From Flavobacterium sp. SUN052 (GTDB taxonomy: Bacteria > Bacteroidota > Bacteroidia > Flavobacteriales > Flavobacteriaceae): DNA of 64,000 nucleotides. The position numbers and the translations under genes were made by a program. The stretch is taken from positions 620,001 to 684,000 of the forward strand of contig NZ_JAPQNS010000001.1 of assembly GCF_028867935.1 (NCBI RefSeq), written 5' to 3'. The notes under the pieces are model-generated. The model saw nothing but the letters and a program-made list of their open reading frames with translations. It did not search any database and was not told where the DNA came from. Below are positions 33,487 through 40,759 of the stretch, piece after piece (positions within the stretch are counted from its first letter, which is position 1; every line of letters starts with the position of its first letter).

Positions 33487-33494
33487 CAAAAATA
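33487..33494 (-). promoter_or_regulatory. -7 element of the RlmI-like gene
   Basis: Minus-strand TATTTTTG, exact TAnnTTTG, 8 bases before the ATG. No clear TTG at the usual distance. Confidence 0.35.
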
Positions 33495-33563
33495 CGAAGA
33501 TTTGCCGGGGAGAACTGTAAGAATTGACACTCCCTGTCTTTCGTAAATACATTCAATCAGTTA

Positions 33564-34436
33564 ATGTATATGTCGATCAATCGTCGCGATTTTTTAAAGC
33601 AAGCCGGTCTGTTGACTGGCGGGGCACTGACTCTTTCACAGACAGCCGCCTGGGCCAGTAAAAACATTGGTGTATTCGGAGTGCAGTTGTACAGTGTCCG
33701 GGACGTTTTATCCAAAGATCCTAAGGGCATTATGACCCAGTTGGGGCAGATGGGCTACCGTCAGTTTGAGAGCTATCAGGGCAATCAGGGATTCTTGTGG
33801 AGCATGACACCCAAAGAAATGAAGTCGTTTCTGAACGATATAAACGTGAAAATGGTCAGTACACACTTCAACTACGGTGCGCAGGCCAGCAAACCGGATG
33901 AACTACAGAAGAGTTTCGATATGGCTGCTGAAGCGGGGTTGACGTACGCCCTGTGTCCGTACATTGGCCCACAAAAGTCGTTCGACGACTGGAAGCGGAT
34001 TGCCGATGGGTTCAACAAAGCCGGGGAGATGGCCAAAAAAAGTGGGGTTAAATTCGGTTATCATAACCACGACTACTCGTTCAGAGCTCTGGAGGGTAAA
34101 ATCCCGCAGGAATACCTGTTGGCAAATACCGATCCAAAAAATGTGATGTTTGAACTGGATCTGTGCTGGATTGATGTGGCAGGGCAGGATACCAAAGCGC
34201 ACCTGGAAAAGTACGGTAAGCGATACGAACTATGCCACATCAAAGACTACAAAAAGGTGGATGGTAAGCCTGTTCAGAACGATCTTGGAAAAGGAAACGT
34301 AGACTTTAAAGCAGTTCTTCAGACAGCCATGAAAAACGGCATGAAGTACTTCCTGGTGGAGCAGGAAGAATACCCAACGTCACCCATGGAAAGCATGAAA
34401 CTGGATGCGGACTACATGAAGAAGTTAACTGTATAA
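33564..34436 (+). CDS. Exported sugar phosphate isomerase/epimerase-like TIM barrel
   Basis: 290 residues; ATG 33570 may be the true start. The Tat-like signal INRRDFLKQAGLLTGGALTLSQTAAWA is followed by an xylose-isomerase-like TIM barrel (GVQLYSVRDVLSKDP...). GYHNHDYSF and ELDLCWIDVAGQD hold metal-binding His, Glu and Asp. HIKDYKKVDGK and FLVEQEEY near the end complete the metal site. Family members isomerise keto-sugars or inositols. With the Tat-tagged Gfo/Idh/MocA enzyme nearby it suggests periplasmic sugar modification. It ends in an intrinsic terminator. Confidence 0.87.
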   Translation: MYMSINRRDFLKQAGLLTGGALTLSQTAAWASKNIGVFGVQLYSVRDVLSKDPKGIMTQLGQMGYRQFESYQGNQGFLWSMTPKEMKSFLNDINVKMVSTHFNYGAQASKPDELQKSFDMAAEAGLTYALCPYIGPQKSFDDWKRIADGFNKAGEMAKKSGVKFGYHNHDYSFRALEGKIPQEYLLANTDPKNVMFELDLCWIDVAGQDTKAHLEKYGKRYELCHIKDYKKVDGKPVQNDLGKGNVDFKAVLQTAMKNGMKYFLVEQEEYPTSPMESMKLDADYMKKLTV

Positions 34437-34451
34437 CTTCAGGCGTTCACT

Positions 34452-34494
34452 AAAAAAAGCGATGCTGGCTTTATAACTGGCATCGCCTTTTTTT
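34452..34494 (+). terminator. Intrinsic terminator
   Basis: GCGATGC (34459-34465) and GCATCGC (34480-34486) flanked by A-run and T-run; it closes the TIM-barrel gene. Confidence 0.88.
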
Positions 34495-34502
34495 GTTGGA
34501 TG

Positions 34503-34634
34503 GGGTAACGTTTTTGGGCTTGGCGAAGGTGGGGTTAGAAAGTACCAAAGTTCAAATTCAGTAAAAGTGCTAATAGAAAGTACAAATGTTCAGCCGAGTA
34601 CTAAAGTCCCACTTTTGCCAAACCCATGTTAGGC
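34503..34634 (-). other. attC-like stem-loop
   Basis: Read on the minus strand, the site starts GCCTAAC (34634-34628) and ends GTTACCC (34509-34503), fitting RYYYAAC and the GTT of GTTRRRY. Inside, arms of 19 bases (34515-34533 and 34608-34626) pair at 16 positions. The 74-base loop holds three copies of a 14-mer of the form AGTACNAAANGTYC. The 132-base size is in the range known for attC sites. If circularised, the ends would form GCCTAAC...GTTAGGC, a perfect 7-base pair. Confidence 0.55.
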
Positions 34635-34664
34635 GTAGGCAATTTTATTCCGTTACGCTTTACT

Positions 34665-35171
34665 TTAAAACATTTCTTTCAATTTAAACTTTGGCAGACC
34701 AAATGGTAAGACAACAATTGCAATAAACCATAAAATAGGACCACCGTAAGTACCCAAGTCTCCTTTGATATGTCCTGGTGTTACTTGTAAAAACAAAAAT
34801 GATAAATCTGCTAATCCAATAATAAAAAAACCTATAAAATATGCAAGCCAAGGTTTGGTGTTTTTCCATAACATTATTCCCAATAAAATACCAAGAAATC
34901 CATATCCTGCTACATCTAAACAAAAATTTAGAATAAAGTTAGCGGTTACTTTCAGTGTCATCGGGTCTGTGGCGAATTGGAATTTGTCAACAGGCATTTT
35001 GTCACCACCAAGTAATGCACTCCATAAGCCTCTGTTTGGGTCAGTTATAAATTGGCTCACACCGATATAACCTACGTAAATATGTAGTATTCCCCAAATT
35101 ACATAAGCTATTGAGCCTATTTTAACTGCTGTTTTAAGTCTGTTTTGACTTTCAATCTTGTTGTTATCCAT
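34665..35171 (-). CDS. Small membrane protein, AT-rich cassette
   Basis: 168 residues with four hydrophobic segments: IAYVIWGILHIYVGYIGVSQF, ANFILNFCLDVAGYGFLGILLGIML, WLAYFIGFFIIGLADLSFLFL and ILWFIAIVVLPFGLP. The loop between segments 1 and 2 is soluble (NRGLWSALLGGDKMPVDKF). I recognise no family. AT-rich codon use differs from the rest of the window. It follows the Crp/Fnr gene on the same strand (77-base gap) and is probably controlled by it; small DoxX-like or unknown membrane proteins with such regulators are frequent in Bacteroidota. Confidence 0.75.
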   Translation of the reverse strand: MDNNKIESQNRLKTAVKIGSIAYVIWGILHIYVGYIGVSQFITDPNRGLWSALLGGDKMPVDKFQFATDPMTLKVTANFILNFCLDVAGYGFLGILLGIMLWKNTKPWLAYFIGFFIIGLADLSFLFLQVTPGHIKGDLGTYGGPILWFIAIVVLPFGLPKFKLKEMF

Positions 35172-35248
35172 TTTTTAAATTTTTAAATTAATTAATGGTG
35201 CAAAATTGAAACAAAGATTTTAGTTATTTTTTTACCTATGTTAAAAAA

Positions 35249-35812
35249 TCATTTCTTGGCTCTTATTCTACTTAAAGTTACTTGCGATACACCGATATAA
35301 CTTGCAATGTCTCCCAAACTAATTCTTTGCAATAAGTGTTGGTTGTTTTTGGAAAAACTTAAATACAGTTCCGTTGCGTCATTATTAAACATTTCTTTTA
35401 TTCTACTAATGTTATACAATGCAGCACTTGAAAATATTTTTCTTAAAAATGTTTCAAATGTATGATGATTTTTTGCCAATAATTGTACATCTTCATAATC
35501 AATATAAATCAGGTTTGTATCTTCCAAAGCAACGGTCAAAAAATCTGCTGGTGTTTGATTAATAAAACTGTCTAAAGCGGTAAAAATATTTTTCTCAGAA
35601 AAAAAACGTAAAACAAACACTCTGTCTTTATGATTGTAATACTGTTTAACCAGTCCATTTTCAATAAAATACATTTGTTTACAGATTTGTCCTTCTTTAT
35701 TTATGATGTCGCCTTTTTTGTAAGATTTTGTTTTGAGTTTAGATATAAAGTCTAATTCAGCCTCTTTTGAAAGCTGTGTGTACTTATTTATTTGGTTTAC
35801 AAACTCTGTCAT
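35249..35812 (-). CDS. Crp/Fnr family transcriptional regulator, AT-rich cassette
   Basis: 187 residues. The N-terminal cyclic-nucleotide-binding-type domain has YKKGDIINKEGQICKQMYFIENG and FFSEKNIFTALDSF. The C-terminal helix-turn-helix is ISLGDIASYIGVSQVTLSRIRAKK, ending a few residues after the recognition helix. No Fnr-type Cys are present. This short type is typical of Bacteroidota. AT-rich codon use. It is the first gene of the integron-like segment and starts about 50 bases after the segment's 5' boundary, as genes in cassettes do. Confidence 0.87.
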   Translation of the reverse strand: MTEFVNQINKYTQLSKEAELDFISKLKTKSYKKGDIINKEGQICKQMYFIENGLVKQYYNHKDRVFVLRFFSEKNIFTALDSFINQTPADFLTVALEDTNLIYIDYEDVQLLAKNHHTFETFLRKIFSSAALYNISRIKEMFNNDATELYLSFSKNNQHLLQRISLGDIASYIGVSQVTLSRIRAKK

Positions 35813-35990
35813 TTATTCAAATTATCCTTGTTTACACGAGGTCTGGTTTGCTTACGCCTAACTCCCCAATATACGCATGTTTTTGCTATAATTAGAGCCT
35901 TTCATTGAAACCGCCACAATGTCTATTTTGTACTTGCGCTTTGGTGAAACCTGCTACTTTTCAGGGAGCTAGCCAAGTGTTTTGTCTTTT

Positions 35991-36071
35991 GGCAATACAA
36001 AATGCGCAATGCGTATTTCGTATTGCCGTTCATGCTTTTATACAATTCGACAATACAAAATACGCATTGGG
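35991..36071. repeat. Inverted and direct repeats of an AATACAAAATRCGCA word
   Basis: GGCAATACAAAATGCGC (35991-36007) pairs with GCGTATTTCGTATTGCC (36011-36027), 15 of 17. A further copy, AATACAAAATACGCATTGGG, follows at 36052. A related CCCAATATACGCAT lies at 35865. No gene is seen between 35813 and 36097. Confidence 0.6.
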
Positions 36072-36097
36072 TGAAAATACCCTATTCTCTAATTACC

Positions 36098-36922
36098 TCA
36101 CGGGAACTTCTGAAACTGATTGAAATCGGGTTTCCGCTTTTCTAGGAATGCGTTTTTGCCTTCTTTTGCTTCGTCGGAAAGGTAATAAAGTAGGGTAGCA
36201 TCGCCTGCGAGTTGCTGGATACCGGCCTGTCCGTCGAGTTCGGCGTTGAACGAAGCTTTGAGCATACGGAGTGCAATCGGACTCTTTTCGAGCATCTTGC
36301 GGCACCATTCAATGGTTGTTTCTTCCAGCTTGTCGAGGGGGACAACCTTATTCACCAAACCCATATCGAGGGCTTCCTGCGCGTTGTACTGATCGCAGAG
36401 GAACCAGATTTCGCGGGCCTTCTTCTGACCTACTACCCGCGCCAGATACGAAGCCCCAAAGCCACCGTCGAACGAACCAACTTTGGGGCCAGTCTGGCCG
36501 AAACGGGCGTTTTCGGCAGCAATGCTGATATCACACACCACGTGCAGTACGTGGCCACCGCCAATAGCATACCCCGCCACCATAGCGATCACCGGTTTTG
36601 GAATGCGCCGAATCTGCATTTGCAGGTCCAGTACGTTCAGGCGCGGCACCGAATCTTCTCCAATGTACCCGCCGTGTCCCCGCACCGACTGATCGCCACC
36701 GGAGCAGAACGCTTCGCCCCCTTCGCCGGTCAGAATCACCACGCCAACGCGCTCATCCTGCCGGGCCAGTTCCATGGCCTCTGACATTTCTTTCACGGTT
36801 AGGGGCGTAAAGGCATTCCGCTTGTGAGGGCGGTTGATACTGATTTTGGCAATGCCTTCGTAGTAGGAGAAAATAATCTCCTTGTACTCTTTAATGATTT
36901 CCCAGGGGTAGTTGCTTTGCAT
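36098..36922 (-). CDS. menB: 1,4-dihydroxy-2-naphthoyl-CoA synthase
   Basis: 274 residues of the crotonase superfamily. [19 protein letters not shown] is diagnostic of MenB. The oxyanion-hole region is [21 protein letters not shown]. Catalytic Asp lies in [24 protein letters not shown]. It cyclises o-succinylbenzoyl-CoA in menaquinone synthesis. menE lies 1.2 kb away on the other strand. Upstream of its start is the CTCTTTC word palindrome, and 80 bases away the DUF2452 gene ends. Confidence 0.95.
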   Translation of the reverse strand: MQSNYPWEIIKEYKEIIFSYYEGIAKISINRPHKRNAFTPLTVKEMSEAMELARQDERVGVVILTGEGGEAFCSGGDQSVRGHGGYIGEDSVPRLNVLDLQMQIRRIPKPVIAMVAGYAIGGGHVLHVVCDISIAAENARFGQTGPKVGSFDGGFGASYLARVVGQKKAREIWFLCDQYNAQEALDMGLVNKVVPLDKLEETTIEWCRKMLEKSPIALRMLKASFNAELDGQAGIQQLAGDATLLYYLSDEAKEGKNAFLEKRKPDFNQFQKFP

Positions 36923-36930
36923 AATTAAAA

Positions 36931-37003
36931 GTGAAAGAGTGAAAGAGTCAAAGAGTGAAAGGCGGCAGAAAACGCTCTTTCACTCTTTCGCTCTTTCACT
37001 CAT
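36931..37003. repeat. GAAAGAGTGAAAGAG / CTCTTTCACTCTTTC palindrome
   Basis: Left arm words (GTGAAAGAGTGAAAGAG, then CAAAGAGTGAAAG) and right arm words (CTCTTTCACTCTTTCGC, then CTCTTTCAC) are mutually complementary with several alignments. The sequence lies between menB and DUF2452 on the same strand. The same words occur within the TPR lipoprotein gene at 24.8 kb. Confidence 0.75.
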
Positions 37004-37457
37004 TAGTATATTCAACGTCATGATATTGTACATCCCACGTGTGGTCGGCCATCATGCGGACGGTGGCCAGGCAACGTTCAAACGGAAATTTGCGGCCCCA
37101 TTCGTGCGGGGCAACCATCGACAATACATCGATTCCGTTTTTGCGGACGTAAAAATAATAGGTTTGTCCAACGATTGGATCGAACCCCATCTGGGCCCCA
37201 TAAATACGCTCCGAAACTTCAACCCGGTGACGAATAGCCGTGGCCTGCTCGGCCAAAAGCTGCATCTGTTTATACAGTTGCGCCAGTTGAAGATCGGTTT
37301 GTTCGCGCATGGCCGTAACGGCCCGCCCTGAAATTTTACCCTTGTCTTCAGGCCGAATAACGGCCCCACCCGCCGAATGGGCATATTCCATCAGACCGGG
37401 ACTTTCGGCCACTTTATCGATCGAAATGGGGTTAATAATAACGTGTGCTTCTTCCAT
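36996..37457 (-). CDS. DUF2452 family protein
   Basis: 153 residues from ATG 37457. The frame is open to 37529, but a -7 element at 37527-37534 makes the longer start unlikely. Family features: INPISIDKVAESPGLMEYAHSAGGAVIRPEDKGK, a helical middle LQLAQLYKQMQLLAEQATAIRHRVEVSERIY, FDPIVGQTYYFYVRKNGIDVLSMVAPHEWG and ADHTWDV. Soluble, no known role. It is upstream of menB and divergent from the Rieske-like gene. Confidence 0.8.
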   Translation of the reverse strand: MEEAHVIINPISIDKVAESPGLMEYAHSAGGAVIRPEDKGKISGRAVTAMREQTDLQLAQLYKQMQLLAEQATAIRHRVEVSERIYGAQMGFDPIVGQTYYFYVRKNGIDVLSMVAPHEWGRKFPFERCLATVRMMADHTWDVQYHDVEYTNE

Positions 37458-37483
37458 AGATGCCGGGTAAACCCTTCGTTTGT

Positions 37484-37534
37484 TACCTTTGTTTAGTATG
37501 AAAACGGGTTTATGGTTAGATTGCATCAAAGATA
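37484..37534. promoter_or_regulatory. Divergent -7 elements (DUF2452 and Rieske-like gene)
   Basis: On + TACCTTTG (37484-37491) precedes the Rieske-like gene by 52 bases. On - TATCTTTG (37527-37534) precedes DUF2452. Both match TAnnTTTG exactly, but neither has a clear TTG at the usual distance. Confidence 0.5.
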
Positions 37535-37543
37535 CAAACCCAC

Positions 37544-37993
37544 ATGGAAGCTATCTCTAAAACGATGAATCGTCAGGAATTTTTTCGGCTGCTGGGCATT
37601 GGCGTAGGAGCCATGACCGTGGCAAATAGTTTGAGCGCGTGCGAATCAAAAGCCGAAGTTACGCCGGTTGGTAGCGATGCCATTGATCTGACTATTCAGT
37701 TGGACGATGTACGCTACTCCGACCTTTTGAAAAAGGGCTATTACGTCGTGGTCGACAATCGGGTAATTGTAGCCAGTATAGAGCCTAATCAATACGTGGC
37801 TGTATCGCCGAAATGTACACATGAAGGTACCACGCTGGTGTATAAAGCCAGCAGTAATTCATTCTATTGCGCGCTCGATGGCTCGCGGTACGATATAACG
37901 GGTAAGGTGTTAAACGGTCCAGCGACTCAACCGCTCACGGTTTATAAGATCTCGAATGACCAGAAAAGCAACTCGCTTCGCATTTTCAGTTAA
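37544..37993 (+). CDS. Rieske-like [2Fe-2S] lipoprotein with His-to-Asp ligand change
   Basis: 149 residues. Signal IGVGAMTVANSLSAC with lipobox Cys33. The Rieske domain has the first ligand pair C91-T-H93. The second motif reads C109-A-L-D112, where Rieske proteins have C-x-x-H, so the second His is replaced by Asp. The following GSRYDITGKVLNGPATQPLTVYKI is standard. With three classical ligands plus Asp the cluster could be unusual in potential, or absent. It is placed between the menaquinone genes. ATG 37565 is an alternative start. Confidence 0.85.
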   Translation: MEAISKTMNRQEFFRLLGIGVGAMTVANSLSACESKAEVTPVGSDAIDLTIQLDDVRYSDLLKKGYYVVVDNRVIVASIEPNQYVAVSPKCTHEGTTLVYKASSNSFYCALDGSRYDITGKVLNGPATQPLTVYKISNDQKSNSLRIFS

Positions 37994-38040
37994 GTACCCG
38001 AACGTATTTTATTTTAACTACAAACAACTGTTTAAAGCCT

Positions 38041-38118
38041 GCTTCGCCCCTAAATCCCCTAAAGGGGACTTATTTTAACGTCGGATTAAGTCCCCTTTAG
38101 GGGATTTAGGGGCGAAGC
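38041..38118. repeat. Perfect 32-base inverted repeat
   Basis: Arms 38041-38072 and 38087-38118 are exact complements (opening GCTTCGCCCCTAAATCCCCT), with a 14-base loop. The two arms each contain an inner palindrome CCCCTAAAGGGG / CCCCTTTAGGGG. It lies in the 166-base gap between the Rieske-like gene and menE. Repeats with these CCCCTAAATCCCC words are known from many Bacteroidota genomes. Confidence 0.88.
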
Positions 38119-38159
38119 AAGCCTGCTATCCAAGTCATATTAATACATCCAAGCACTTA

Positions 38160-39251
38160 ATGCTTTTTCTTGACGGAAGTTTACCCGCCGATCAGTGGCC
38201 CAATGCTCGTACTGCTTACGAGGAGCATGCGATTGCTTTTGGTCGAGCGTGGCAATCAGGACAGCAAACATTCGTCTTACACACTTCGGGCTCTACAGGG
38301 ACGCCCAAACCGATTACGCTCAGCCGTAGTCAAATTCAGGCCAGTGCAGTGCTGACGGGACAGACATTTGGACTGCAAGCAGGGGATACAGCCTTGTGCT
38401 GCTTGAATACAGCCTATGTTGCCGGAACAATGATGCTTGTGCGCGCTATGGTTCTCGGTCTGAAACTGACGCTCGTAGAACCCTCTGGAAACCCATTGGG
38501 TAATTTCGATACCGACTACACTCGGTTCGATTTTATGGCTTTTGTACCGCTCCAACTGCAAACTATTCTGGAGCAGTCGCCAGAGAAAGTGCCTATTCTC
38601 AATAAGGCCAAAGCTATTTTGCTGGGTGGAGCCGCTACCAGTCCGGCGCAGGAAGCCCAACTTCAACCTGTTACCGCACCCGTATATGCCACCTACGGCA
38701 TGACCGAAACCGTTTCGCACATTGCGATCCGGCGCTTAAACGGCCCCAACGCGGCCGATTTCTTTACAGCCTTGTCGGGTGTGGAGCTGGGCATTGACGA
38801 ACGGGATTGTCTGAACATTCGGGCAGCTGCTAGTGATTTTCAGTTAATTCAGACCAATGATGTGGTTGAATGGCTTGACTCAGACGAACCACATCACAGG
38901 TTTCGCATTTTGGGTCGGGCCGACTCTATTATCAATACTGGAGGGGTGAAAGTGCAGCCTGAACGGGTTGAGCGCGTCATTCAATCGGTGTTGGGGTTAG
39001 CCGGATTAGTTCCCCGGCTGTTTGTTACAGGTCTGCCCGATGAGCGGTTAGGTCAGCGAATTGTGCTAATTCTTGAGGGAGAAGACGCAATGAAGGAGCA
39101 AGTCAACGCCCAACAGGGACAGTGGACTGAAGCAATTCGTCGGGAAATTGGTCCGTATGCTGTCCCGAAAGACCTTATCTTTACGCCCACATTCTGCGAA
39201 ACGCCCACGGGCAAAATTGACCGGAACAGGACGTTGGATGCCGGACGTTAG
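38160..39251 (+). CDS. menE: O-succinylbenzoate-CoA ligase (short Bacteroidota form)
   Basis: 363 residues. The AMP-forming ligase P-loop HTSGSTGTPKPITLS lies at residues 41-55. YATYGMTETVSHIA is the A5 motif, and RFRILGRADSIINTGGVKVQPE the A7/A8 hinge, ending with the catalytic Lys in TPTGKIDR. It is much shorter than E. coli MenE (about 450), lacking the N-terminal part, as is usual in Bacteroidota. Its closeness to menB supports the OSB-CoA assignment over other acyl-CoA ligases. Confidence 0.85.
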   Translation: MLFLDGSLPADQWPNARTAYEEHAIAFGRAWQSGQQTFVLHTSGSTGTPKPITLSRSQIQASAVLTGQTFGLQAGDTALCCLNTAYVAGTMMLVRAMVLGLKLTLVEPSGNPLGNFDTDYTRFDFMAFVPLQLQTILEQSPEKVPILNKAKAILLGGAATSPAQEAQLQPVTAPVYATYGMTETVSHIAIRRLNGPNAADFFTALSGVELGIDERDCLNIRAAASDFQLIQTNDVVEWLDSDEPHHRFRILGRADSIINTGGVKVQPERVERVIQSVLGLAGLVPRLFVTGLPDERLGQRIVLILEGEDAMKEQVNAQQGQWTEAIRREIGPYAVPKDLIFTPTFCETPTGKIDRNRTLDAGR

Positions 39252-39327
39252 CATTGGATTTTGGACATTTGTGTCTACAGTCAAAAGGTCAAACGTCCGA
39301 AATTCAATATCCAATATCCAGATTTCT

Positions 39328-40065
39328 ATGTTTAAAAACGCTCAGATTCGCTTTCAGACAGCCCGGTCATTACCGGCCCCATACGCTTATTTCTTCACCT
39401 TGTCGGCAAGGCCAGCCTTCAAAGACTACCTTGCTGTTGACCTAAGTATAACGTATCCCGACCGCGAGGATATTGACGAGGATGAACTCATCGCCGAAGG
39501 ATACACCCTCGACGATGATTTTACATGGAGCGGGCGGCTGGGTCAGGTGTGGCAACAGGCGCTGGAATCGCTGGTGCGTACGACCAAACTGGCTCCACTG
39601 GACGAAGATGAACTGGACGAGGATGACGACTTCTGGGAGGTGACGCTGACTGAGGAAGATGGCAATCAAACGGCAGGAATGCCCCAGAACTACGAAAAAT
39701 GGCAGTATTTGATTCAGGAGTTGATGCAGGCCACCTACGAGTCTGCCGGTCGTGAACGACCCTTTATCCTGACCTACCTGGAGCCTAAACGGGATGGTGA
39801 TTATGAAGTAAACCTTACGGCTTCGTTTGTGGAGCGAACGGTGAAAGTAGAGATTATTAATGATCGCCGTTCTCAGTTAAAAACCTTGCCCTGGAAACAG
39901 CTACAGCCGATCATGAGTACGGTGTACGACATTGATTTCACCACGGAAGAGGCCGAACTGAAACGCCCCCGACGCGAAGGCGCCTGGCTTAATCTGGGTA
40001 CAGAGGAGTGGCACGACGTAGGTCCCTACGAAGAAATTGTTAATCTATTTCGGAAGATCGTCTAA
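39328..40065 (+). CDS. Uncharacterised acidic protein
   Basis: 245 residues from ATG 39328; the frame extends upstream through repeat-derived DNA without support. A strongly acidic middle (DREDIDEDELIAEGYTLDDD and APLDEDELDEDDDFWEV) separates a N-terminal beta-like part from a C-terminal domain (PFILTYLEPKRDGDYEVNLTASFVERTVKVEI). No signal or membrane segment. Family unknown. It follows menE and its end overlaps the convergent methyltransferase gene by 26 bases. Confidence 0.7.
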   Translation: MFKNAQIRFQTARSLPAPYAYFFTLSARPAFKDYLAVDLSITYPDREDIDEDELIAEGYTLDDDFTWSGRLGQVWQQALESLVRTTKLAPLDEDELDEDDDFWEVTLTEEDGNQTAGMPQNYEKWQYLIQELMQATYESAGRERPFILTYLEPKRDGDYEVNLTASFVERTVKVEIINDRRSQLKTLPWKQLQPIMSTVYDIDFTTEEAELKRPRREGAWLNLGTEEWHDVGPYEEIVNLFRKIV

Positions 40066-40672
40066 ATAGCCCCGACTGAATCATGCCATGGAAGGCTGCT
40101 TGTTGAGCAACTAAATTGAGCCGGATTTTCAACAGTGGCATCCAGTCGGGTAAGCGCGAGTTGTGCAGCCCGGCTGTAATTCTAAAGAAAAGTAGCATAC
40201 TTTTAGCCAGAACGCGCTGCCACCCGATTAGGGTCGGTACAAAATCAGTTACCAGCCAATAGCCGCCCGCCTGTAGTGTGCCAAGCAGGCGAGGGATCAT
40301 CTCGTTTTTTAGCCAGTCTTCAGAAAATAAATCCAGGACAAACGGAGTCAGAATGACATCGAACCGATCGGCCTCCGTTAATTCGACTTCGGAGCCGAGT
40401 CGATACTCGATTTTGGTTCTATAGGCATGGTTAACCAGGCGCTTCTGGGCTAATTCGAGCATTTGTTCCGACGCTTCAAGATATAAAATGGATGCCGGTT
40501 GGCAGTGGTTCAGCACCTGCTCCAGTAGCCAGCCCGTTCCTCCGCCTACTAACAACCATCGGCCACCGCTGGGCAATCGATTCAGTAGAGATAGTTGCGC
40601 CCGTTCGAGTGTTCGACCAAAGACCAGATGAGCCAGTCGGTCGTAGATGGGGGCAACAAGGTTGAAATTCAT
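40040..40672 (-). CDS. Class I SAM-dependent methyltransferase
   Basis: 210 residues from ATG 40672 (a TTG 12 bases earlier is possible). SAM motif I is WLLVGGGTGWLLEQVL, the acidic residue after strand 2 is LEASEQ, and motif II-like FDVILTPFVLDLF follows. The ubiquinone/menaquinone methyltransferase-like opening NFNLVAPIYDRLA hints at a small-molecule (UbiE-like) substrate, but the family is too wide to name. The C-terminal 26 bases overlap the end of the convergent acidic protein gene. Confidence 0.8.
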   Translation of the reverse strand: MNFNLVAPIYDRLAHLVFGRTLERAQLSLLNRLPSGGRWLLVGGGTGWLLEQVLNHCQPASILYLEASEQMLELAQKRLVNHAYRTKIEYRLGSEVELTEADRFDVILTPFVLDLFSEDWLKNEMIPRLLGTLQAGGYWLVTDFVPTLIGWQRVLAKSMLLFFRITAGLHNSRLPDWMPLLKIRLNLVAQQAAFHGMIQSGLFRRSSEID

Positions 40673-40759
40673 TGTAATCGCCAAAATAATCCAACGCCCT
40701 ATTTTTTTCGTTACTAATGGAATGGTGGACTTATTGATCCACCATCAACAAACAACGTT

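Larger units (their letters stand above)
34509..35861 (-). mobile_element. Integron-cassette-like segment (AT-rich, two genes)
   Basis: On the minus strand the segment begins with TTAGGC just after G (35862) and carries a Crp/Fnr gene and a membrane-protein gene in the same direction. It ends in the attC-like stem-loop with cut point G|TT at 34509. Start and stem-loop match as 14 of 15 bases of an inverted repeat (GTTAGGCGTARGCAA). The interior is visibly poorer in G+C and has AT-rich codons unlike all neighbours. No integrase is present and no target duplication is seen. A transposon with 15-base terminal repeats is the alternative. Confidence 0.55.

Noticed and set aside
34628..35862. Insertion sequence with GTTAGGCGTARGCAA terminal repeats
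   Set aside because: No transposase between the ends and no target duplication outside them (CCCAT versus TCCCC); the hairpin outside one end fits an attC site better. Kept as the alternative explanation.
36931..37003. CRISPR-like repeat array
   Set aside because: The repeats are 7-10 bases, without constant spacers and arranged as complementary arms; no cas genes in the window.
36912..37331. Frame on + across the menB/DUF2452 gap with a signal-like stretch
   Set aside because: Most of it is antisense to DUF2452. The hydrophobic start comes from the CTCTTTC repeat, which is interesting only as a parallel to the TPR lipoprotein.
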